Source: Anaerolineae bacterium (GTDB lineage Bacteria > Chloroflexota > Anaerolineae > Aggregatilineales > J027). Taken from it: 48,500 bases of DNA. A model generated the notes under the pieces. It had not been told where the DNA came from. It saw nothing but the letters and a program-made list of their open reading frames with translations, and did not search any database. Both the position numbers and the translations under genes were made by a program. The stretch is from assembly GCA_019913005.1 (NCBI GenBank), contig JAIOHL010000333.1, positions 164,885-213,384 of the forward strand, read 5' to 3'. This document shows, piece by piece, positions 1 to 7,052 of this stretch; the stretch's first letter is position 1, and every line of letters begins with the position of its first letter.

Positions 1-1
1 G

Positions 2-3000
2 AACTTTACGGATGATCTGGGGGCAACCCAAGACTTCCGAGGGCAGTATATTGAAATCCGGTTTATCCTGATTACCGATTCCTCGGCCACCAATGCGGAC
101 GGATGGTATTTGGATGACATCACGGTAGACAACCGGATTGAGACCATCTACACACTTGGTTTCTCGGATGCAATGGATAATGATCTCAACTGGGTGAATC
201 GCGGTGGCTGGACACTATCCTCTGAAAATCCCCACAGCTCTCCCACCGGCTGGACTGACAGCGAAGCAGGACCCTATGCTGCCAGCAATAACAATATTTT
301 GGAACTGGACGGGCGCATTGATCTCAGCACGGCTGTACTGGACGAACCGCAGTTCGCTTTCTGGCACAGCTACGATCTTGCCTCTGGGGATGCGATCTAT
401 CTAGAAATTTCGCATGACCGCACCACTTGGCGGATGATTACGCCGAATGGAACGGCAACCTATCTAGCGCAAAATCAGACGCAAATGGCCTACAGTCAAA
501 TCGTTGTGCCCATTCCCGCCGATGTAGTGAATGATGCCGCACGCCGCAGCCGTATCTACTTACGGTTCCGGATTCAAAGTAACAACAGTGCGGAAGCCGA
601 TGGTTGGTACGTAGATGACTTCCAAATCCGCAATCGGCCCAGCGGGAGCATCCGTCCAAACTGGTGCGATAATGTTGAAGCCGGTGGCGGTAACTGGATC
701 GCAGGCGGCAATTGGGGCGTCACCAACAATACCGCCCATGCGGGTACTCAGTCATGGACTGACAGCCCTGCTGGCAATTACGCGCCAAACAGCGATAGCA
801 CGCTTGAATTGATCCCCAACATTGACCTCAGCAATCCACCACCGAGCGGCTTCCCAACCGTTGTCCGTCCCGTCTTGGAATTCTGGCACCGCTGGGAAAT
901 CGGCGTGGGTGATGCGATTCATGTCGAGGTCTCGACTGACGGCGGCGCGAACTGGACGAACACGAATCTTTGGTCGTTCACAAATGGACAAACCACTCTG
1001 CCACGCTGGGATATTCACTATTCGCCGAACTTCAACTACATGTACAGTTGGCAGCGCGATGTGATTGAACTTTCGCCGTGGCTTAATCAGACCGACCTCC
1101 GCCTTCGCTTCCGTTTGGATGCGCGTGTCAATTCAGACGTTCGTGACGGCTGGTATCTTGATGACATCTGCATTCGTGAGGCCAGCACCGACTTAACCAT
1201 CAACCTGCCATTTGCCGACGACTTTGAAGGCAACCTCAACAACTGGTATGTTGGTGGCACTTGGGCAGTCTCGACCAACGATAACCACAGTGGCGTGGCG
1301 GCGATTACCGAAAGTCCGGCGGGCAATTACACGACGGACACCAACTCCATCATCGAACTGCGCTACAACGTCAATCTTACGGGCACGGTTGAGCCAACCC
1401 TGTACTACTGGGAACACTACGAGATGGCTACCAATGACCGGGTAGTGGTCGAGTATATGCGGGTGAATAATCAAGGGGTTCCGCAAACGGGTTGGCAGCC
1501 CATTGGGTGGACAGCTTCCCAAACACTGGGGCCAACCACCCGCTTGAGCAGTACCAATCGGGGTTGGGTACGTCAACAGGTCAATCTGGTTCCTTACATC
1601 AATCAGATCATCCGTATCCGCTTCCGCGTAGATGCATTGTCTGGGTCTACCCCCGACGATGGTTGGTATCTTGATGACATCTCGGTGGTGGATCGTAATG
1701 GTATCGAAACCCAATATACCGCCGACCCCTATCTTGAAACGATGGAAACCCTCTCCCCCGGCGACTGGGTGTACGATCACAACTGGGGAACCGCACTGGA
1801 ACCGCGCAGCATCGGCAGCGGCAATGACACCGACGCCTTGGGGCCGGGCACATGGGACGCGACCTACATCCAACGTTTCCCAACCAGTGCCACCTGCTCA
1901 TTCCCGAATCTCAATCTCGGTTCCTTGCCATCGGGTTCGACCAATCGTGGCACCTATCCCGTTGCAGGTGGTCAAATCGCGTTCGACTGGAGCAATAACT
2001 CCGGGCCAGCCTATGTTTCACCGACCACCGACCTATTCGCCATTGAGTTCACACGAACCGTGAATTTCCCGGTAGATACCACACTGGTCATCAGCTATTT
2101 TGCCGATGACGGTATCCGGATGTACGATGGCACCACCCGTTTTGTCAATAACTGGGGATGTTCTGGGGGTTCAACGACCACAATAACGCGGCTTTTCACC
2201 GCTGGGGATCATACACTCAGAATTCAATATGTTGAAAACACCGGGGCGGCACGCATCCAAGTCAATTTCCGGCAGCAGTTCTCAACGGGTTCGTTAATCG
2301 GCCCCGGCCCATGGCTCGCCCGCTGGTACAACAACGTGACCGGTACCTGTTCAGCGAGTGCCACCCTCGGCACGGCCACAGCCACGACCACCTACCCAGA
2401 TCGTTTGGACTTCAACTGGGGCACCAACTATCCCGCCGGGGTTGGTATCAACGCTGGCGACACGTGGGGGGCACGCTTCCAGATGACGATCCAACTCGAC
2501 TATCCGACGACGTATCAGATCATGGGTTATCGAAGCGATGCTTTCCAAGTCACGAATCAGAATGGCACAGGGCCAGTAACACTGATTAGTCCTGCCGCCT
2601 ATTGGACAAGCTGCAATAGCGGGTCCAACCTTGACCCGTCTACCTTCTACAGTTTCGGCTACACGTTCCCGCAAGGGGCGAACACCATCACGGTTGACTA
2701 CTATGAAAATACCGGAAGTGCGCTCTTCCAACTGGGTCTCTACACGGGCAGCTTGGTCTTCCATGACAGCCCACCCAGCAACCGTCCGGGTGGTACGCCA
2801 GTTGACTATGAGGATTTGACCGACACCAGCGTAACGTTGGAAGGCCAAGTGAGTTTGGCAGGTACGGTCAACCCGGCCCTCATCTGGCAGGACAGTGTAT
2901 CGCTGGACTTGATTGACTACACCATCATCGAAGTCTCGACGGATGAAGGATTTACATGGACAGAGGTCTATCGCCGTGCCACCGACAACCCGGCATGGAC

Positions 3001-3127
3001 ACAGCGTACCGTTGACCTCACCTCCTTCGCTGGCAGTAATATCACCATCCGCTTCCGTTTGGATGCCATGTTAGACGCTCAAGTGGACGACGGGTGGTTC
3101 ATTGACAACATCAGTATCGTAGACTGA
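2..3127 (+). CDS. Large exported beta-sandwich / PA14 repeat protein (5' end outside window)
   Basis: The reading frame is open from the left edge (frame of position 2), so the 5' end and any signal peptide are missing; 1041 residues are visible. An apparent start at 110 is only a TTG inside a repeat. The protein is built of MAM/immune-inhibitor-A-like beta-sandwich units, each with an E-SPAGNY stretch, a W-H-Y strand and an ending close to DGWYLDDI. These endings lie near bases 98-118, 598-615, 1147-1167, 1660-1680 and 3088-3110. Between the fourth and last units are two PA14-like modules (about 1860-2280 and 2300-2760) with FADDGIRMYDG and the twice-seen VEN/YENTG motif. I see no catalytic motif and no C-terminal anchor. 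By family knowledge such modules bind carbohydrate or protein on the cell surface or in the medium. A secreted adhesin or the binding part of a larger enzyme is plausible. Confidence 0.8.
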   Translation, partial: NFTDDLGATQDFRGQYIEIRFILITDSSATNADGWYLDDITVDNRIETIYTLGFSDAMDNDLNWVNRGGWTLSSENPHSSPTGWTDSEAGPYAASNNNILELDGRIDLSTAVLDEPQFAFWHSYDLASGDAIYLEISHDRTTWRMITPNGTATYLAQNQTQMAYSQIVVPIPADVVNDAARRSRIYLRFRIQSNNSAEADGWYVDDFQIRNRPSGSIRPNWCDNVEAGGGNWIAGGNWGVTNNTAHAGTQSWTDSPAGNYAPNSDSTLELIPNIDLSNPPPSGFPTVVRPVLEFWHRWEIGVGDAIHVEVSTDGGANWTNTNLWSFTNGQTTLPRWDIHYSPNFNYMYSWQRDVIELSPWLNQTDLRLRFRLDARVNSDVRDGWYLDDICIREASTDLTINLPFADDFEGNLNNWYVGGTWAVSTNDNHSGVAAITESPAGNYTTDTNSIIELRYNVNLTGTVEPTLYYWEHYEMATNDRVVVEYMRVNNQGVPQTGWQPIGWTASQTLGPTTRLSSTNRGWVRQQVNLVPYINQIIRIRFRVDALSGSTPDDGWYLDDISVVDRNGIETQYTADPYLETMETLSPGDWVYDHNWGTALEPRSIGSGNDTDALGPGTWDATYIQRFPTSATCSFPNLNLGSLPSGSTNRGTYPVAGGQIAFDWSNNSGPAYVSPTTDLFAIEFTRTVNFPVDTTLVISYFADDGIRMYDGTTRFVNNWGCSGGSTTTITRLFTAGDHTLRIQYVENTGAARIQVNFRQQFSTGSLIGPGPWLARWYNNVTGTCSASATLGTATATTTYPDRLDFNWGTNYPAGVGINAGDTWGARFQMTIQLDYPTTYQIMGYRSDAFQVTNQNGTGPVTLISPAAYWTSCNSGSNLDPSTFYSFGYTFPQGANTITVDYYENTGSALFQLGLYTGSLVFHDSPPSNRPGGTPVDYEDLTDTSVTLEGQVSLAGTVNPALIWQDSVSLDLIDYTIIEVSTDEGFTWTEVYRRATDNPAWTQRTVDLTSFAGSNITIRFRLDAMLDAQVDDGWFIDNISIVD

Positions 3128-3151
3128 TGTTCACCCAACCTTAATTCTTGC

Positions 3152-3182
3152 AATAGGCCGTGTCACAGCGGCCTATTTTTTT
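3152..3182 (+). terminator. Rho-independent terminator after the beta-sandwich/PA14 protein
   Basis: A perfect 9-bp stem (AATAGGCCG at 3152-3160 with CGGCCTATT at 3169-3177) and an 8-base loop run into a T-tract ending at 3182. It starts 24 bases after the stop codon, so it closes the upstream gene and separates it from the guanylate kinase gene. Confidence 0.85.
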
Positions 3183-3309
3183 CGTTAACGAAAATGAAAC
3201 CTGTTTTCAGACAAATACACCATGCCGCCTAATAGACGCTCTGGTAAAATGGGATTAACCTAGTCCGCCAGTAAGCCATTGATGATTGGAAAGAGGATAC
3301 TGAACCCCC

Positions 3310-4329
3310 ATGCAGCCCTGTGGATTATTGTTTATCTTATCTGGCCCAGCGGGTGTTGGAAAAAACACAATCATGCGTGGTGTCCTAAAGGCGATGCCGC
3401 ACCTCAAGCAGTTACCCACCGCCACAACGCGCCCCCCACGTGCCGATGAGCAAGAAGGACGTGAACATGAATTCCTCTCCGCCGCCGAATTTCGCCGCCG
3501 TATCCTCGAAAAAGCCTTGATCGAATGGCAAATTATCCACGATGCCAGTGTCTATGGCGTGCCGCGTGCCACCATCCAAGACGCCATCCGCAGCGGCCAA
3601 CCGCTGATCGCTGATATAGATGTTTTAGGGGCGATGCAGTTAAAGCAGGAATTTGGCGAGCAGGTTGTTTTGGTTTTTATCGAGGCTGGCGACAAAAACC
3701 TATTGGCAAATCGGATGCGCAAACGCTCGGAGGTTTCGGACGAGGAGTTGAACACACGCCTGCGCAGGGCCGAATTTGAACATGAATTTGCCGATGAATA
3801 CGACTATGTGATTGTGAACCAAGAGGGCCAACTTGAGGCCAGCATCCAAGAGATGATCGAGATCGTCACTGGCGAGTGTGACAAAAATGCCCAAACCCGT
3901 TTCGCCGCCGATGCTGCCATAGGTTGGAACCCGACACTCATTCAGCAGTATGTCACTGGACTCGTCGTTCAAAACGGCTGCCTGCTGCAAGCACATGGCG
4001 AATTCCCCAAAATCAAAGTACCAACCGAGAAACTCCCTTTTGAGGCTATCCAAGCCCATCTGCGTGCCGAATTAGGGGTGGAGATTTATCCGACCCGACC
4101 CGATTCGCCGACCCGCAAAGTGGATATTGGATTTGAGCCAGCCCAATTGATTCGCGTCACACGCAAAGCCACCGCCATCGAGACCAATTTCATCTATGTG
4201 CTGCTGGTAGCACACGATCTCCACGAACTACCCGAAGGATGGGGGTTTATTCCCATCACCAATCTACATCTAGATGCCCATATCATGGAAATCTTGACGC
4301 AGACCGAGGCCATGCCGCAAACCGATTAA
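3310..4329 (+). CDS. gmk: Guanylate kinase with C-terminal degenerate Nudix-like domain
   Basis: Residues 1-190 are a full guanylate kinase, which phosphorylates GMP to GDP with ATP in the cytoplasm. The P-loop GPAGVGKNT lies near 12-20, followed by ATTRPPR, the lid region with YGVPRA, the ADIDVLGA strand and the EYDYVIVN ending. After the P-loop lysine there is Asn where Gly or Ser is usual. Ordinary Gmk ends near residue 200, but this protein has about 140 more residues. The tail (about 205-330) reads like a Nudix fold: a GLVVQNGCLLQAHG strand pair, then a helix ending in RAELGVEIY where the Nudix box should be. The catalytic RE and EE pairs of that box are not present, so the tail is probably non-hydrolytic. 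A weak RBS (AAGAGG) lies 13 bases upstream of the ATG. The stop overlaps that of the opposite-strand solute-binding gene. Confidence 0.85.
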   Translation: MQPCGLLFILSGPAGVGKNTIMRGVLKAMPHLKQLPTATTRPPRADEQEGREHEFLSAAEFRRRILEKALIEWQIIHDASVYGVPRATIQDAIRSGQPLIADIDVLGAMQLKQEFGEQVVLVFIEAGDKNLLANRMRKRSEVSDEELNTRLRRAEFEHEFADEYDYVIVNQEGQLEASIQEMIEIVTGECDKNAQTRFAADAAIGWNPTLIQQYVTGLVVQNGCLLQAHGEFPKIKVPTEKLPFEAIQAHLRAELGVEIYPTRPDSPTRKVDIGFEPAQLIRVTRKATAIETNFIYVLLVAHDLHELPEGWGFIPITNLHLDAHIMEILTQTEAMPQTD

Positions 4330-5150
4330 AGCCAGCGAGCAATGATCTCGTACAGTTGACCTGAGCGCCGGAGTGCATCAAGGGCTTGGCTGAGTTCCAG
4401 ATAGAGCCGCCAATCACTACGTCGCACCGCCATCACATAGGGATCGGATAGGAGGGGTATCGAACTGACCACCAATTCAGGGTGATCTTTGATAAACAGG
4501 CGGGCGCTAATCGCATCCACCAACGCCCAATCTGCTTGACCCGCCAAGATCGCTTGCATCGCGTCTTCGGAGGCCATCAAACGTTGTAATTCAAATGGCG
4601 GCTGCCCAAAATCCTCTAACCACTGTCGCGCTTGGCTATCGCCCTCTGACCCCAATTCAACCGCTAATGTTACGTCCGTCAAGCCGTCAAAATCTTCGGG
4701 CAGAGGGGTATCGGAATGGCCTACAAATACCTGCCCAGCGTCAAAATAAGGCTTGGTATACAGGACTACGCCTTTACGCCGCGCTTCGGGATGCAGGGCC
4801 GAAATCAAGACATCTACAAAACCAAGTGCCAGCGTATCATACAGACCGTCATAACCCAAGACTACCAAACGCACATGGGCCACGCCCATTTTTTCGGCAA
4901 GGGCCTGCGCCAAATCCGCATCAAGACCCTCAACGTGATCTTCGCCAAAAATGCCAAAGGGGGGAAAGCTGGGGTCTATGCCCACAACCAGCGTGTCATC
5001 GCGGTGAATGCGTTCCCATGTCGCATCGGTTGGGCCATTGCCGCCGCGTACTAAGGCCCACGTGCTGCTGGTCACAACTAAAAATGAGAGCAGGGCAACC
5101 CCCGACACGAATGCACGTTTAGTCGAAAGCCATTGAATTCGACGTCTCAT
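4326..5150 (-). CDS. Extracytoplasmic solute-binding protein, family 3 type
   Basis: This is a 274-residue protein with an N-terminal membrane segment or uncleaved signal (about residues 13-34) and a bacterial solute-binding domain of the amino-acid/mediator class. Recognisable parts are the opening strand LVVGIDPSFPPFG, GLDADLAQALAEKMG, and the second-lobe region VTLAVELGSEGD. I chose the ATG at 5150 because it overlaps the upstream stop as ATGA; another in-frame ATG lies at 5165. No ABC permease or ATPase is nearby, so it may act as a sensor or as an orphan binding protein rather than in a complete importer. It is the last gene of a minus-strand run whose reading frames overlap or nearly touch. 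Its TAA overlaps the stop of the convergent gmk by four bases, and no terminator hairpin is visible there. Confidence 0.75.
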   Translation of the reverse strand: MRRRIQWLSTKRAFVSGVALLSFLVVTSSTWALVRGGNGPTDATWERIHRDDTLVVGIDPSFPPFGIFGEDHVEGLDADLAQALAEKMGVAHVRLVVLGYDGLYDTLALGFVDVLISALHPEARRKGVVLYTKPYFDAGQVFVGHSDTPLPEDFDGLTDVTLAVELGSEGDSQARQWLEDFGQPPFELQRLMASEDAMQAILAGQADWALVDAISARLFIKDHPELVVSSIPLLSDPYVMAVRRSDWRLYLELSQALDALRRSGQLYEIIARWL

Positions 5151-6310
5151 TGCGGCTGTTCCCATCCACGCGCATAGGCTTGCACCGCGTCATAAATCGG
5201 CTTGGGTTCAAAATCACTGGAAACAAAGGTAAAGTAATCGGGGTAGCGATTGGTGGGGGCAGGGAATCGAAACACCCACAAGCAGATACCTTTCAGCCAT
5301 GTATACTGCTTGGTCATCTCCAACATTTCCAGCGTGTAGTTGATCCGCAAGGCCGGACGGATGCCGTACAACCAGCGTGGGTGGTCATTCCAGCCTGTTT
5401 CGGTGATATAAACGGGTTTATCCCCATCGCCATATTGCACCATCACCTCATACAGTAGCTCAATCCGCCGAAAATTGAGCACATCGGGAGCGGGATCAGC
5501 TTGGGGCGGAAACGTAAATCCGTAGGTATGCACCGCCAGTGCATCAAAATAATCACCTGCGCTTGCTTCGTACATGCGGGTCAAAAAATCGAGGTCGTCC
5601 CATCCGCCATTCATACCACCGGGCGGTGCGAGGGTTGGGGCAAGGGCCGCGTTCAAAATTATTACATCAGGGTTGGCGGCATGAGCGGCTTCATAAGCCA
5701 TTTTCAGCAGGCGGGTATAGCCTTCGGGGTCGGGCGGACGTTCACCCCATTCGAAATTGAGATTGGGTTCGTTCCAAATGATAATCTGATCCGCCCGGCC
5801 TTTGTAACGGGCCGCAAATGCGCCAATATATTTGGCAAAACTGGGGAATTCGCTTTCGGGTAAATAATTGAGCGTAGATTGGGTATCACTTGGGCGTGCC
5901 CACCCCGGTACAAAGCCAATCCGCGCAATCACTTTGAGGCCCTGATTTTCGGCGTATTCGATGATGCGATCAGGGTGATACCATTCGTAATGGCCGCGTT
6001 CACGTTCGACATAGGCCCACGGCAGGAACTCAACAATCGAACTGACACCCATTTCGCGTACCATGCGCAGGGTTTCTAAAATCTTGGCATCCTCTACCTC
6101 ATCGGTTAGGCGGGTATGGGCACACACGCGCGGGTCAGTAGTTTCAACTTGCTGCGGCGCACCTAAATGAAAAGGAGGGGCAGATTTTTTGGAGGCGGGG
6201 TCAAGAGGGTAATAGCGCGGGGCCGCCCAAAAATAGATGAGCAGGAACAGGACACCACAGCGCAGCGCCCATGTTCCATAGTTTAGCGTTCGCGGATGCC
6301 GGCGAAGCAT
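5147..6310 (-). CDS. Membrane-anchored clan-A glycoside hydrolase-like protein
   Basis: About 387 residues: a short basic N-terminus, one membrane segment (about residues 15-33) and then a TIM-barrel domain of the GH5/GH39 clan-A type facing outside the membrane. Expected catalytic positions are seen: IIIWNEPN carries the acid/base Glu, and VYITETGWND carries the nucleophile Glu. An intermediate strand ALAVHTYGF also fits the clan. By family knowledge such enzymes cleave beta-linked glycans; the substrate cannot be read from sequence. The ATG at 6310 is preferred. An in-frame TTG at 6331 would leave only three bases between an AAGG and the start. Its stop overlaps the start of the solute-binding gene (ATGA), so the two are probably translated together. 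Cleaving or remodelling a surface glycan is a reasonable inference. Confidence 0.75.
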   Translation of the reverse strand: MLRRHPRTLNYGTWALRCGVLFLLIYFWAAPRYYPLDPASKKSAPPFHLGAPQQVETTDPRVCAHTRLTDEVEDAKILETLRMVREMGVSSIVEFLPWAYVERERGHYEWYHPDRIIEYAENQGLKVIARIGFVPGWARPSDTQSTLNYLPESEFPSFAKYIGAFAARYKGRADQIIIWNEPNLNFEWGERPPDPEGYTRLLKMAYEAAHAANPDVIILNAALAPTLAPPGGMNGGWDDLDFLTRMYEASAGDYFDALAVHTYGFTFPPQADPAPDVLNFRRIELLYEVMVQYGDGDKPVYITETGWNDHPRWLYGIRPALRINYTLEMLEMTKQYTWLKGICLWVFRFPAPTNRYPDYFTFVSSDFEPKPIYDAVQAYARGWEQPQ

Positions 6311-6335
6311 TCGGTGGGCAGTTACCTGCAATACC

Positions 6336-6554
6336 TTATTTCTTGCCGGGGCCAGTGCCGAGTTCGGTCACTTGGCGCACAATACCCAGAATCGCCAAGC
6401 CGAGTTTCACAAAATCGCTAGAACTGATGCCTTTGTCATTGCCATTTTCGTCGGCGGCTTTGGCATAAAAGTAGGCGGCCAAAAGGCCAATAATTAGCCC
6501 CGCGATGCTGCCACGAATATACAAATCTGAGTTCGAATTTTTGTTATTGCTCAT
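6336..6554 (-). CDS. Small single-span membrane protein, unknown function
   Basis: A 72-residue protein not recognised as a named family. It has a polar Asn/Ser-rich start, one glycine-rich membrane segment (about residues 14-32, GSIAGLIIGLLAAYFYAK), an acidic linker and an amphipathic C-terminal helix. The glycine-rich span recalls YtxH-type small membrane proteins, but that is only a resemblance. Its ATG overlaps the stop of the upstream gene (ATGA at 6551-6554), which supports it being a real, co-translated gene. Confidence 0.65.
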   Translation of the reverse strand: MSNNKNSNSDLYIRGSIAGLIIGLLAAYFYAKAADENGNDKGISSSDFVKLGLAILGIVRQVTELGTGPGKK

Positions 6555-7042
6555 TTGTTTTCCCCGCTAGATGCAGCCTGACCCGTTTTGGACGGTTCTG
6601 TTTCTGATGGCTTTTTCGACAGTCCCAGCATATGACCGATGAAATATTCCCACCGCGCCACCCGTGTATTCAGTGCTACCATAGGCTGGTTGACTTTATC
6701 CGCTGCTTGGATAGTAATACTACTGACACGCTGTATCAAGCGCCGTACTGATTGCAGCGGTCCATAGATTTTAGCCGGAATTTGGGCCGAGCCATAGGCC
6801 AACATAATAAATAGCACATCTAATGCTAAAAATACAAGCACGAGGGGAATGAGTATACAGATCACCAACATAACGCTGGCAACGGTGGAAATTTGTCCCG
6901 CGCTAATCGTATCAGTTGAGACCAGCACAATCGGCAGCACAAACAGCAGCAAAATCATCCCCAATGCACTCAGGGCAATGGGCAGAATGATTTTGTATCG
7001 AAAATCGCGGCGATGTTTTATAACAGCAGGGTCAGACGCCAT
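6551..7042 (-). CDS. Two-span membrane protein, unknown function
   Basis: A 163-residue protein with two long hydrophobic segments (about residues 17-42 and 52-83) and a cytoplasmic-looking C-terminal half that is helical, amphipathic and ends in a polar Ser/Lys/Glu-rich tail. No named domain was recognised. It starts 10 bases after the stop of the NACHT/HEAT gene and overlaps the next small membrane gene by four bases. The three are therefore very probably one transcript, and this protein may be a membrane partner of the NTPase. Confidence 0.65.
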   Translation of the reverse strand: MASDPAVIKHRRDFRYKIILPIALSALGMILLLFVLPIVLVSTDTISAGQISTVASVMLVICILIPLVLVFLALDVLFIMLAYGSAQIPAKIYGPLQSVRRLIQRVSSITIQAADKVNQPMVALNTRVARWEYFIGHMLGLSKKPSETEPSKTGQAASSGENK

Positions 7043-7052
7043 TGATGATCCT

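Noticed and set aside
1193-1873. Long minus-strand reading frame of 226 codons
   Set aside because: It lies wholly opposite the repeat protein, whose frame shows clear domain repeats; it has no recognisable motif and is a shadow of repetitive codons.
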